From positions 2,844,180-2,908,179 of the forward strand of contig NW_002060948.1 of the NCBI RefSeq assembly GCF_000150275.1: a stretch of 64,000 nt of DNA. The letters run 5' to 3'. The notes under the pieces are model-generated. The model was given only the letters and a program-made list of their open reading frames with translations, searched no databases and was not told the origin of the DNA. The number at the start of each line of letters is the position of its first letter. Positions within the stretch are counted from its first letter, which is position 1. Source of the stretch: Trichoplax adhaerens. Taxonomy: Eukaryota > Placozoa > Uniplacotomia > Trichoplacea > Trichoplacidae. Made by a program: the position numbers and the translations under genes. Shown here one piece after another: positions 11,256-24,699 of this stretch.

Positions 11256-14200
11256 ATGTGTTTAAAACTTTATCTTCTGTTAGCAATTGCTATCAGTCAT
11301 CTCGGTAAGTTTTTTACTAGCCAAGATTAATTCTACTCTATATATATATTTTAGAAGTTAGAAGTTATAAATTCCAGTCTCGCGCCATACTTGGCCTACT
11401 TTTACTACCATATGTCATTGTGGTAAAGGATTTCCATAACTTTTAATTCTTGTTAAACAATTTTTAACATATCAGGTGTACAGTGATATAACTTATGCTG
11501 TACACGTATATCAATATACTGATAGATCATTAGCTCTCCTTTAATTAAATTGATTTATATTTGTCCGTAGATTTATGTATTGGCAAGTACTGTAATGATG
11601 ATGATGTGAAAGGGTGCGGTTATGTCTTGATGCAGTTGTATATAATTAATCGACCATACCTTCCTAGCTACCGAGATGAATATCATAAATCTTCGGTCTT
11701 ATTTCAATCTGAATTGCAAAATAGCGTAAGTGCTGTGGTTTTAAGTGATTAGTAAGAATTAGCAACAATAATTATAATTATTAATGATAGGGATGTTATT
11801 TTTACTATATTAAAAATTAGATTCTTGAAGAGTTCTCTAGTGTTGGCTGGAATTTTACCGATGTCGATATCATTGAAATTGGGTATGAATTTTTCGTATG
11901 TAATACTTTTCTTTAACATCATCTCTTTAATTTATGATGATTACTATTTTATGTAAATAATTCTTGTACTCGATTTATGAATAGAAATTTATGAGATTAG
12001 GGTATCTAGGCTCCTCATATCTTAGAGCGTTTTGTTGGTCGATTGATAATGATCAGTAATTGAAATAAATCTAAGTTGTACCATAAGTTGAATTTAAAAG
12101 TTCGCTACGGTAGATAATATAAAATAGCAATATGTTAACATTTGAAGCGCCTAACATATCTAATGATTACTTTCAGAGCCCATGAAAAAATGCTAGCATT
12201 TATTCTTTTACGGTTACGTCTAAAGTAATGACCGACAGTAAATCTGTTCAGTTAGAACTGAAACTTTGGGTCATATTAATCTCCACTTGCTTCTAGTCAG
12301 TTTTCTGTATGCCTTTACGTGAACTCTTGAGTGTATTTTTCGATTTTTTATTAGTTTCGATAGTTGGTGAAATATCTTGGCCATATGAACAAGATTGCTT
12401 ATGCTTAAACACCAATGTATTAGAGTTTGTTAAACATGATGTTTATTTTCGCTTCATTATCATTCAGTATTATACATCAATGCATTAATTTCTTTTATCA
12501 TGGTAAAAAATTAATTATACTAGCGGGTCTCGTATTCACCCAAATCGTTGTTCTTAACTTCGCATTAGATTTCGTTGATTGCTGACTGTTAGTCTTACGC
12601 GTATTAATAAGAGCAGCTTTTTAAATCTCGAGCTAGTATAGATCGATCAAAATCATTCTTAAATTTACAAACATTATCAGAAACAGCCGTATCAGATATA
12701 TATCTGAGCTTTATTTGGCCTTAATATTTCTGTTTTATATCACTTAATTCGATTATGATTTTTTATAGTTATAATCATCATTAAGGCTGTTATTCTAGCT
12801 ATCGTAGATAATTTGTATCAAGTTTATTAAATTGCTATTACAAATGTGAAAGGGTTTGTTTTAATATCGCTCAATATCAATGTAAGAAAAGTACAATATT
12901 TTGGTGTCAAATATAAACTAAAATCTTATAGAAAGGATTCTATGGCTCTATTAGGAGATATCTCTGATAAATCTTGTTGTCAAGAATATAAAGTATTAGG
13001 TTTAAATAGGTTATTTTTTTCTAGCAAAATAAGAAATTACGATATGTAGTTTATCTTTCTTGAAATGAAGTGAAAGTTGCTTATTCTTACTAGCATATAG
13101 TACCGTGCATACTCGTATATCCGGTAATGAGTATTAAAAGCGTCCCAAATAGTTTATTAACAATAATATTCATAAAATACATATTTGATTTTTTAACATT
13201 AATAATGTTAAGAGTACAATTATTATTCTGTTTCTTGCGTATGAAGTACTACTTTATCATAAATACTACAATAAGAGAAAATAATAATTGAAAGAAGGCA
13301 TTAGAGGATATCTGATATTAATTCGATCGGCAATCTATTCACTGCATTCTCTGCCATGTAGACAATAATAGAAATGATATCGGATATGGACTATAAATAT
13401 TTTGATATTGTTTATATTCCACAGAATGTGCTAACGCGTTAGAGATTAATAATAAATAGTACTAATATTAACTCTGTTTTGGATTAAAATAGTCCCGCGA
13501 TATATTGTGACTCAGCGACAGCCCCGCCAGTCCGGAAAATGGCCTCTTCTACTGCATCTTGCAGGTAAGACTTAATTTAGAGTTTAAAAATTGACATATC
13601 TCTACGTGATTGCAATCTATTCATATCTTGCAAATAACAGTAGACTTTAAATAATTTTTAAATTTTTTGACAGCGTTCTTGTGATGTAAATGCATTATTA
13701 GTAAGATAATTGTCCCATACTTGTCAAATGTCATTATCTACCGCACCAATTTAACTGCAGTTCGGTCTTATAAGCTGTCAAGGAAATTTCTTTTTCATCT
13801 GGGTCTAAATGGGTTAAAATAATTATTGTTTTTCCTGAAAAATCATAAGAAAGTAACTTCAAAATAGCAAACTACCGTAAATGAAATTTATATATGCTTT
13901 AATTCAATCATTTCATTGATGCTATTAGGAAATATTCGGAAAATGAGAGTAAAAATTTATCAAAAATTTTTATTTAATTACAAAGGCGTATTATAGAAGA
14001 CAGTATGTATTACTGTTTCTTGACTAATAGAAAAAGAGAAGTAGGCGATTAGTTTCCAATACGATGATGTAAATTCCGGCAGTATAGAAATTGATAGTGT
14101 GTGAATCCAAAATGCAACTTCTTTAATGTCATTAATAAATAAAGTACTAGAATAAGCAAGTGATTCAAATCTGTCTTCTCCATAACAAGAATTAGCATAA

Positions 14201-17200
14201 ACTAAATACATGTTTCAAAAACTGGAGGAGATAATGTTATAAGAAATTTAAACCTATTACCATTGCTATCAATGGAAAATGACTTGTAAATAATAAATAG
14301 GCTACTAAATAGATTACAAAGATTAGAGAATTCTTCAACAGAACTATTTTGGCAAGGAAATGGACACTGACGAGCATTGAGCGTAAAACGTTTTACTTTT
14401 TCATAGGAATTTCATCCGTACAAAAGTAGAGTTGTATTTCCAGCTGTTAGTAAGTGAATGTAATGAAACAATTAACGATATTTGGAAGCAAGTCATTAGC
14501 AAAGGTTATATTGGTCAACTGCAACTGGATATTGTGGATACTACTGGATTGGTATGCTAGATTGGTTCTATACATGTTCTTGTCTGTAATGTAAATTGTT
14601 AGTGATTTTGTCATGCTTGTCTGTTAATTTACAAAAGGGTTGCTTTAAGAATAGAATATGTATGATTCTAAACGCAGTACCAGAGGTTTAGATAAGCCTT
14701 CATGGATATCACTAATTGAGAGTTTTAAATGATGAAGCAGCAACTTTAAATTATTTTGGTAAATATGGTAAAATTGTTGTTGTGATCATAAAGTAAAATA
14801 TAGCATTTACACTTTAGTGGTGACGTAGTAAGTTACTGCAGTTAGTTTTTCGGCTTAGAATTACTACTTTTATGTAGTATAATTGCCACAACTACTCTTG
14901 CGACACAAGAAAACAACACAGTACTTATAATAAACTTTACGTTAATCCGCAGAACTACTTCCCTAGCCTACGGTATAGTAACTGGAATCCTTACGAAGTA
15001 CTAACTCGCTCAACACACTATACGATATAAAACTATCACACAACTTAGCCTTAAGCTGAAAATCCTTTTTATTGAACACAGTCCTTCTTCTATACTCTTT
15101 CAGTAGCTATAAACATATTTACTTTGATACCAACATATTTCAATAACAAACATGTTATTACGATTGAATTATCAAATACGGACATTCGAGGTAATAAACA
15201 ATTTCATACGTAAATCTACTTCGACTGTAAGCCCTGTCAAGCTCCTATGTTCTCGATACTTACTTGTAAGATATTACTATATCATCGTAATATCTTAATA
15301 ACTTAGGGTATTACTAAGAGTAACAATTCATAAAGTAGTAGTTCATACTTCTAAAAAGTTCAAAACAAAATGTTATCATAAACTACATTTCTATATCTAA
15401 GTTATTTTGATGACTGTGACAATAGTTTACAAACTTTAAGACTTCCTCAATTCATTTTAAAATAGAAAGCGAATACTATAGCTACTTTTTCTGTAATACT
15501 ACGAGTATTGCTGATAGCAAGCAATCCTAATAATTTGCTGAATTCTATAGCTTATACAAGTACAGAACGAATAATGCTAAGGCAAAATTACAGTAGTAGG
15601 TCTAAATCTACTCATATCTTCTATTCAAGCGGTATTTATACAGTATAATGATAACATCAGATCGATTGAATCTGTGCAGCTTTTACAATTATTATTATTA
15701 CGTTCATTTATTAATTATTGGAAAACAATTAAAAGGCGATTAATAAATCTTACGTATGGCTGATTTATACACCTTATAAAATACTCTTAACGTAGTTGAC
15801 GAAGAATTTGCTTAATAAATGACTCTTTTATCCTTTTTTAGAGAATTTTATTAATTTGATATTTATACTGAAACGTTAATAATGCAAAATAGAGCTAAAT
15901 TATTACCATAGTAAACTTTATAACGGACTAAATTTGGGAAAAATGAATAGTATGCTAGAGTACTGATATTTAATCTATTTATCATGCATGATTCACTGGC
16001 TATTTCCATTTAGATTACGTGGATAAATTATCCAACATCATTTCCGACAACACTGTCGACAGAGATGAACATAATTGCCACTTGGAGCACTAACATTACT
16101 GCAGAATCGGTTCTCTATCCTTTGTTACTTAGATCAGCAGAACAATTTGGAAATGGCTTTTCTCTAGCTGGTTCATTACTAATAATGTTTATCATTGTGA
16201 TCTGCAGGTAAATTCCTGGTAATAAAGCATACTATACGATAAACCTTTGCGGTTTCACAAAATCTTTTCTTTGTAGAAAAATTATATATTCAATCTTGCC
16301 CTTTGACACTATTAAAGTCGTAATTCACTTAGAATGTTATACAATATGTATGCAGAAAATGGACATATTAATATTTAACCTAGATTTTTACTAACATAGC
16401 TGGGTAACTATCCAATAGTTATTATTAAGTATTATCCTAGTAAGATATAACAAAACTGACCGAGATTTTAGCATGATTTTCTTTTTAGATTGTATGGTTG
16501 CTATATATTTATTATTTCTATTTCTATTTCTTGGGTTTGATCTACGCTGGAATATTAGAAAATTACGAAAAAGAAAAAGCAACTTAATTGTATGCTTATT
16601 AAGTTTTAGCCAATTGATTACCAATGCCTTAATATTACTCGATGGAAGGGCGAAACTTAGCAGCACAATTTGTCGCAGTATGGCTATCCTTATCCATTTC
16701 TTTCTGATGTCGAAAATATTATGGGTTGCTATTTTGGCTTTGCATTTTTATCTCGAATTAATTTATACTTCTATCAATGTCTTCATAACGGCTAAATTGG
16801 TACTAGTAGGAATAGGTTAGCGACTCATTACCCTAACGAAGTAATTTCGATACATATCCTAATCTAATGTTCGCTATTCGGATTAATTTTTATCAGCTAT
16901 ACCAGGTGTCATTGTCGCTATTTGTATGACTGTCAATAATATTAACGTTTACCATCTTCAATCTGATGGGCGGTAAGTAATTTCCATCTCTAAGAATGAT
17001 AGTTAGATGCTAGTGGTATAAGTATGCTCATTAATTTATGATAGTTATGAGAAAAGTTATAACTATACTTGGATGTAAAATAATATAAATTTATAATAAT
17101 TTCTTTAAAAATATCTAATTTAAATCATGTCATTATAATCATAGTTGTTGGATGAAGGAAAGTTTTTCAAAAGACTTTTTTCTGTACCCAATGTTTGGAG

Positions 17201-17463
17201 TTATTGCTGCCACTTTCATAGCATTTATTCTGATCATAATGAAAATTCGCTGTTTCAATGAGCGACGTTTTATTCCTATTTCTACCGCCAGATTGTTCGT
17301 ACTGGTGGGAGCGGTAGTTATTCTAGGACTATCGTGGCTATTTTCAAATTTGACTTTTATGACAATATCTGCCTCGAGGGATATTATTCAAGTTATATTT
17401 GTAGCCTTTACTTCAATTCAAGGCCTAATAATGTGCTATTTTTACTCTATTACTTATTTCTAA
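11256..17463 (+). CDS. Class B / adhesion-type GPCR, copy 2 (SEA-like region + 7TM, no tail)
   Basis: Paralogue of the receptor at 1066. Exons: 11256-11304 (signal peptide, MCLKLYLLLAIAISHLG), 11571-11725 and 11821-11882 (SEA-like: LYIINRPYLPSYRDEYH, then EEFSSVGWNFTDVDIIEIG), 13493-13564 (PAIYCDSATAPPV), 14444-14551 (ECNETINDIWKQVISKGYIG), TM1 exon ending 16207 (start 16105 by analogy with copy 1, or 16014), 16559-16815 (TM2-TM3 with Cys in STICRSMAILIHFF), 16897-16972, and 17145-17463 (starts Cys-Trp-Met-Lys; TM5-TM7). Exon sizes of 155 and 76 bases and all shared phases match copy 1, and the first exon is similarly short (49 versus 52). Translation stops eight residues after the TM7 phrase SIQGLIMCYF, so there is no cytosolic tail. 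A frame at about 16014 reads YVDKLSNIISD, reminiscent of the GAIN region, but no GPS motif could be placed. Ligand unknown. Confidence 0.86.
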
Positions 17464-18523
17464 ATCACTAAAATTTGTCAGCATTCTTGTAAATTTCATA
17501 TTTAATAGGATGCTAATTTGGAGAGTTATTGATAGATCTGATATACTGTTATAGCTAAATTAAAAGACGTTAATACAGTTTTCATGTTGTAATTGTATTT
17601 ATTTCATTTTCGGCTGAGAGAGAAATGATAACCATATATTCATCTGGAATATTCTACTACTTATAAGTATGAGATGCTTCTTTAACGATAATGCAGAAAA
17701 TTGTTTCACACTTTTTTTATGCGGCCTGCATTCGCTTCAATTATATTATACACCTACTTAATTATCAGGAATCTAATGAAAGTGAATCTGTGTTGGGAGA
17801 TTTTAAATTTCTTGTGAATATAGACGTATCTGTCTAACGTTTTTCTGTGGATAGAACGGATAGTAACGAGTTCTCTGCATCCAGTGTCGGAAATAAATTA
17901 CAATTTTAAAGTAAACTTCTGATGTTATTGTGGTAATGATATGCTAACATTAAATACGGCATAAATTGGCAGCATACGGCCGTATGCTAGATGCACAGCC
18001 AAAAATCGATGTAGGGGAATATTCAACATACATGAAATATTTTACTGGGAGATGTCTGGCTGTATGTATTATAAAATAGTTCAATAATACGCTGGAATTC
18101 TAGTTACGGTAACTGGTTTGAATTTACGTCATCATCTAAACTAAATTGTCTTGCATTCACAACGCAAAGCTATATAAACGTTAACATAGAACAAAAACAG
18201 ATTGTTTTAAAGGTGATTATTCCAGATTTTATTTCGTAACTTGTCTAGTACCTGCTCTTAAATGATTACGATAGCATTTGTGCTCATGGCAACACATAAT
18301 CAAAATACAAGTGGAAGAATTACACTATTAGCCCACTTCTATACTTTTTTTTAGACCTATATAGCATTTATCTACTAATAATGAGGGAATTATGACAAAG
18401 CTAGTTTATGTGGTAAGGATCGAAAAGGATGGATGCCGATTATAATTATGATTTTTATAGGAATATGATCACGGAGGTATAGTTTAATTAATGTTGATCA
18501 TCACAATGGCGCATATGCGTCAT
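17464..18523. other. Convergent intergenic region, receptor copy 2 / trehalase
   Basis: About 1.06 kb between two convergent stops. A plus-strand AATAAA is near 17889. On the minus strand an AATAAA (plus strand TTTATT at 18228-18233) lies about 290 bases beyond the trehalase stop. Nothing else is seen. Confidence 0.5.
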
Positions 18524-21500
18524 TTAACGATAAAGAAGAAAGGAAACTAGCAGAAGTAATGGTAGCAGGGTCCACACTTGCGTTTGGTTATGGTTCATAC
18601 CAACTGCTGCACCTGTTGTAGTTTTATTATGATCGGCAACAACTTTATCACCGTACTGGCTTAAAAATTCCAAGCAGACACCATTGGACCAACCGAAGCC
18701 CACCTAGATATTCAAAAATTTTAAATTAATCCTTGGAAAATTAATGTTAACTGCAATTTCTTTATCGAATTGACGGTATGAATTATTAGTTATTATCATA
18801 CTGTAATCAATGCCTAGATTGACATTAATCGAAGAATACCTGTACGTTGTATTCTCCACCTCTTCCTGGGTTACCAGGAATAGCAGCATCGAACTATTTG
18901 TATACAAATTTAATTGAAAAATATTCCAGTTACTTTATATCAAAGCCATGAAAGAACGTTATGACATTTACGGCTACAACATATTTACAGTTTTTTAGTT
19001 CTACTGACCTTTTCGTACATATAACCAGTCGATTTCCATGATCGCCAGTTTGTCAATAGCCATTTTTGAGCTAATTTGAAAGCTTCATCTTTTAATTCTG
19101 GTGCTTCACTTCCGGACATAGCTGCAACAGCCATTTGCTGCAATGGTGGCCATGAATTTGGATAATCCCATTGCTGGCCACTGCGAAGTAAAGTGGTTGG
19201 TATACCTCCAGCAAAATCGAAGATTTTCATCGCCTAGAAATTGATTTAGGCAAGATTGATAGCAATTATTGAGTCTAACAGTACCGTATACTATACTCGT
19301 ATAGCACATCGCTTATAAATTGATTTAAGCAAGATTGACACCAATTATATTATTGAGTGTAACTGTATCATATACTATGCGCGTATAATAAATCGTCTAC
19401 CAATTGATTTAAGCAAGGTTGATAAGACATTAAGATTGTAATGTGATTAATTAAATCTGCCACATTCGAACACTATTATTGCTTAGGGTAGTTGAGATTC
19501 ATCAACATCTTTTTACAATCGCCTCTGCAATCTACATCGAACTAAACTCAAACCAATGATCATAATATGCTTAATATTAATGAATTAAACAAATTGTCGG
19601 AATAGGCAACACACTTTATGATTATTCATTCTGGTAAAATGATAATATTAGAAAAAGCTAATCAGTGATGGCATTTAATATCTGTAATTTGTTCCTTGAA
19701 ACTAAATTAGCCATATTTATTACAATACACAGATGAATTCCTTTATCAAATGATCTTGTATAACAATTTTTACCTATAGATGACTCTCATGTGAATTTAC
19801 CTTAAGGGCTTGGTGGATTTTTCTTTCCTTGGTGACGTTACCCTTGAAAGAATCGTAACATTTTGCCCACATCGGTAGAAAAACTGAACCCATAAAATCA
19901 GTTCGCGGCTTTTTCGATAGTAAATCATAGTCTAGCCATCTTCCTTCGTATTCATCCCATAGTACACCTTCAATAGCATCACGGCGTGCTTCGCTAGCTC
20001 GCTTATACCTATCAGCCTTAGCATTATCTCCTAATAATATAGAAGACGATCTATTCAGCTTAAAATATCGAATAATGTCCTTCCTATGCAATGGTCTTTA
20101 TTATAATAATTTAAAGGTATATCTTATAGCATTTATATATTTAATGGAATGAATTAAATGATTACCTAGCATTCTACTAAATTTCTCTAAAGTTAATTCA
20201 TTAAAGCAAAGGATAGCATTTAGGTCAACTGGAATAATCTGCTTCGTTACTATGCTAGATAAATCTCCAATAGGTTTATTAAACCATCGACTGCTAAAAT
20301 CCCAACCACTTTCGGCAGCGGAAGCAATATCAGAATACAATTCTGCGGCTATTTGTAATCAATAAAATTGATGATGTATTAATATATTTATATATGGCAA
20401 CTATTTCAAGTAGTGATATAGAAGCATACCAGCATTGGGATTTAAATTCTTTGCAGTTTCGACGTCTTCCCGATACGATTCTGGCCTGAGTAATAAATGA
20501 AGAATTGTAAATAAACTTGTACGTATATATATAATTATGGTGGGTTTCTCCCTTCTCAGGTTATGCCGTATAAATTGATTACTACTTGAGTCTTTGCCAG
20601 GCAAAGTAATATTTTTATGATTGTAAATTAATTATAATTCTATAGTACATGATACTAGCTAACTAGATAGGGCTAGCGTTAAATTGCTACACAATGACGT
20701 TGCTTGGATATCGTTTGCTGTTTAAGTTATGACTCTAACGTAGAGATAGATATGCTACTTAGTTAGTGCTAGCGCTAAACTGCCACGCAATGAAACTGAT
20801 GTTGCCATCTCCTTGGACATCTTTTATTATTTGTAGGGTCATGACTGTAGTATAAAGTACTGGCTACCTAGTTTAGTGCCAGCGTTAAACTGCTACGTAA
20901 GGAAACTGATGTTGCAATCTCCTTGGATATCCTTTATTATTTACAGGGTTATAGTAGTAACGTAGAAATACCAGCTGCCTAGTAAGTTTCAGTATTAAAC
21001 TGCTACGCAACGAAACCGGGATTACCATCTCTTCGGATATCGTTTACTGTTTATAGGGCTATGATTGTAATGTAAAAATACTAGCTACCTAGTTATTCCA
21101 GCGTTAAAATGTAACGCAATGAAACTGATATTGCTACCTCCTTAGATATCGTTTATACTCGTAGGGCTATGATTGTAATGGAGAGATACTGGCTACCTAG
21201 TTATTCCCGGCGTTAAGCTGCTACGCAATGAAACTGACGTTGCATCTCTTTGAATATCGTTTACGATTTATAAGGGTTACGATCGCAATGGATAATGTCT
21301 GCCTGCAATTAATGATGTCCAGGATGGACATTAAAATGTCTTATGCCTTACCTTGGCATACCCATATCAACAGCATAACGATTAAGTGTATATGTCTTTC
21401 CGTTGCGTACGATATCAACAGTTCGGTTGTTCATCCAGAAATTGTATTCTTTTTCCATTTTTGAAAGCAAGCTTTGGACATAGCTAAGATCATTAGTTGC

Positions 21501-24500
21501 TTCATAATAGCTATTAATCATAGGGATAAAAAATGGGGGTTGACTTCTTCTCGTATAATAAATTCTACCACCATTGGGTACAAATCCAAATCTAATGGAA
21601 TGAAGTGAGAATATGTTTACATATGTTATGATTCCAGGATGAAAAGAAAAATTGTAGAAGATGACTACTTAGAAAATGGTACAGCTTAAGAAAAGCTATC
21701 ACAACTATTACTTGTTACAGTGTCAATTTTCCGTTTACCTATCAACCATAGCTTCGAAATTTCCAATCATAGCTTTAACTGTATCTTCCATATCGCTAAC
21801 TAATAAGCCACCAACAACCCAAAATGTATCCCTATACAAAACCAGAAAGTTATTATTTAATAAAATGTCTATATTGTAGTTCTGATGGAAGCAAAAATGG
21901 ATCATTTTGTGTTTATAAGTGATTTATTCTAATGAGATAATGTACCAGTAATAGAATTCTCGAAATCGTCCTCCTGGTACAACAAACGGATTTGGGACAT
22001 AAATTAGAGATGTTCGATTTTGATCTTCTTGTACTTCGTCCTTCATCTAATAGTTTTAACGTAGTATTGATTGCATAATAAAACATTGCTTATTAATACC
22101 TTTTTCAAAAGATTCACACATATAGCGTTATTTCCATAAATGTTTTAAGGTTTAATTCAATTATCGTAACTATTTAGAATTGTGGTACAATAATATTTTA
22201 AGTAAAATAGATATAGGTGAGATTTGAAAGTCTGAAATTAATTTCGCCTGTCATGCTCTCACTCTACGCAACAACTAATGGTCATAATACTAATGAAGAG
22301 AATAATGTCACTACTATCAATTACAATGTATAAAGACGTATGATTACGGTACAGTAAGCTACTAAAGTCAAGATTTATCTCGGGAATTACTCATTGACTC
22401 AACACAATTTATTAATATTTACCCTTCTTCCTAAAACTTTCCATAATTCATTTAAAGCTTTGGCAAATTTTTTAAACTCGCTGTCCTTAATTTTGTTCAA
22501 CACTGCGGGACTGTGCCAATAAAAATGTCATTAATTATCAATTTTTTTACGACGCATTATACAAGTATAAGAAAATTTCAATTTAAATAGAGCAAAAATA
22601 TTATGTGACGGAAACTCTATGCGAAAGTATGACAGCGTTTACTTTTCTTTCCAGTCTGTAGGTGTCCATGCTTCCAAATCTTGAGCAGGGTCTGAAAAAT
22701 ATTGCTTTACAAATGCTTTTATATCAGCATTCGGCGCTAAGTTTCGGAAGGCGGCTAGAATGTTAGCTAAGTTGGATTTTTAGTGAAAGTAAAATCAATT
22801 ATTTAGCGTTGCATATATTATAAATAAAGCCAGCAAATCTATCCAAGGGCTACTTGATTTTTATCCTTAATTTTAATTCGAATTTTAAAAGTATTATTAT
22901 CTCCTTTTAAGTAATTTTAACTTACGATATTGAATAGATATATCTTACAAAAATATTCTTATTATTGTATATAAGCCACTAAATCAACACAACTCTACTC
23001 ATCGATCGATAAATTGATATTACTAGGGGATGGATAAATTAATTAAAAACCATATTTACTTGGAGAGTCTTTCAATTTCATATCAACGAAAGATTTAGAA
23101 TCGTTGAAAATATAGGCATCTTGGGCTCGTCGGAGGAGATCACCATAGCAGAATATTTCGCTAATATAGAGAAATGTTTCCAATGTTACTTCTGCATGAG
23201 TAGTGAACCATGATAGTGTAAAAATGTTATTAAAAAAATGGACACGAGATGATGTTGCTGTAATAGAATGAATACGAAGCAATAGTTCGTTATGCTATTG
23301 CCCTACTCGATGAAATTATTCTATGATTAAATTGCTTCCGTTCTATCTCCGAATTGAACAGTCAAAAATTTTTAACTACCCCGAGGCTCCCTTCATACGC
23401 AGTTATGGTCTAAATTATTCAAAATTAGTACAACCAAATTATTTTCAGTTTTCTGTGTAGGAATGCTGTAGGATGAAAACTAGATTGCATGTGTTATAAA
23501 GGAAGGATTGAACCTATTGATACTAGTTAGCAACATCATCTTCAGCCTTGAGTGATATAACGTTTTTAAGTTTATGACCGTCACCATGACATGATTTAGC
23601 GGATTCTCCAGCTACATTAATCCTTTTACACGACCGTTAAACCTATTTCGTGGTCTGGTGAAAGTTATAAGGATAAAAATTTGTTCTGTATTGTCTGAGT
23701 AGTGCGTACTAACAGCATAAAAAGGCACTAATCTTCGGTAAAATTCTATGCATGTTCTTTAATTAATGCAACGCTTTGAAGTATTGTATTGTATTGTATT
23801 CGATATAAAATTCATGATTGCTCTGTCTTTACAACAACAACTTGCTTTCTTATATTAAGAAAGTTACTAGTAGCCTCCAACAGGTCGCAACTTATTAATT
23901 CCCATTCCATGTTTCTATACATTTAGGGACTAGATGCGGTATGAGGTGAAATACCAATTTTAGATAAATATTGTAGTTTATCAAATGGGAATCCGTTACA
24001 ATGGATGAAGTAGCTGAAACCAAACATTTTTAGCAACTAAATTGACAGACATGAAATTTTTTCCATAAAAATTTGATGTCGTAGACAAATTTGGGGGTCA
24101 GAATGGCAGTATGTTCGTTTTTAATTAATACATATTCAAGGGTTAATGAGGAGACAGTAAACTAAAAAAGGATGCAAGAGGGGTTTCCTGACCGATACAC
24201 CTAAACGGAAAGGCTTTTAGCGGTGGAGAATTTTTGATTTTGCTTTTCCGATCAGTTGACATTAGCCGTAATCAAAAATAAAATTTATGTGAGCTGTTTC
24301 TTGATTATTTTTACTGTACAGACTGCAAAAAAATTACTGAAGTTGTAAAATATTATCGCTCAGTGGTTCAATTTATTGTTATGTGCTGTAGTAGCCTTAC
24401 GATTAAGTATGATATACGTACTAGCCTTTCAAAATTGTTATAAACATCAAATTTTCAAGAATCAAATTAGAGCGCCGATGAAGACGGTTATTAGGAGGGA

Positions 24501-24699
24501 GAAATAAAAATGCAGTTACTGCAGCGGTTTTCGTACACATTGAATTAATTATCTTCAAAATCTACATGTAGTAGTATTTTCATCTAATTTACTTTGCAAT
24601 ACCTTACCTATCACAGGGTTTAGCATTCGGTGATTGTTGTGATACTACTCCTGTAATAGCTAAGCATAAAATACTAGCAAAGACCAACTTTCCAACCAT
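18524..24699 (-). CDS. TREH: Trehalase (GH37), probably GPI-anchored, 13 exons
   Basis: Hydrolyses trehalose to two glucoses outside the cell. Exons (minus): 24699-24608, 23160-23060, 22754-22643, 22510-22423, 22046-21946, 21831-21739, 21591-21352, 20485-20430, 20342-20166, 20030-19801, 19233-19009, 18893-18840, 18703-18524. They sum to 1749 bases in one continuous frame, 582 residues, close to human TREH. Residues 1-19 form a signal peptide (MVGKLVFASILCLAITGVV). Signature 1 (PGGRFREFYYWDTF, 155-168) is split across exons 5 and 6. GWDFSSRW carries the expected acid Asp (about 309). Signature 2 is QWDYPNSWPP (451-460). GGEYNVQ precedes VGFGWSNGVCLEFL and holds the expected base Glu (about 519). 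The last 17 residues are hydrophobic (VWTLLPLLLLVSFLLYR), as in GPI-anchored family members. Signature 1 ends in Phe where Tyr is usual, and signature 2 has Ser before Trp. The next gene upstream on the same strand is another surface glucosidase. Confidence 0.95.
19232..19420. repeat. Decayed repeat unit of about 85 bases, trehalase intron
   Basis: The phrase AATTGATTTA-GCAAG-TTGA occurs three times (about 19239, 19318 and 19398). The first two are followed by similar stretches ending in a TATACTAT-CG-GTATA block. The first unit abuts the acceptor of the exon ending at 19233, so the duplication has copied the edge of an intron. Confidence 0.6.
20655..21290. repeat. Minisatellite of about 110 bases, ~6 copies, trehalase intron
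   Basis: Six diverged head-to-tail units have AGCGTTAAACTG-like cores near 20672, 20769, 20878, 20988, 21098 and 21208. The spacing is therefore 97 and then about 110 bases. Each unit carries, in order: GGCTACCTAGTTA, AGCGTTAAACTGCTACGCAA, GAAACTGATGTTGC, CTCCTTGGATATCGTTTA and AGGGCTATGATTGTAATG-like blocks. It lies between the exons ending at 21352 and starting at 20485 (minus-strand gene). No protein frame is maintained through the units. Confidence 0.85.

Noticed and set aside
16391-16666. 91-codon minus-strand ORF
   Set aside because: Antisense to the TM2 region of receptor copy 2; no domain.
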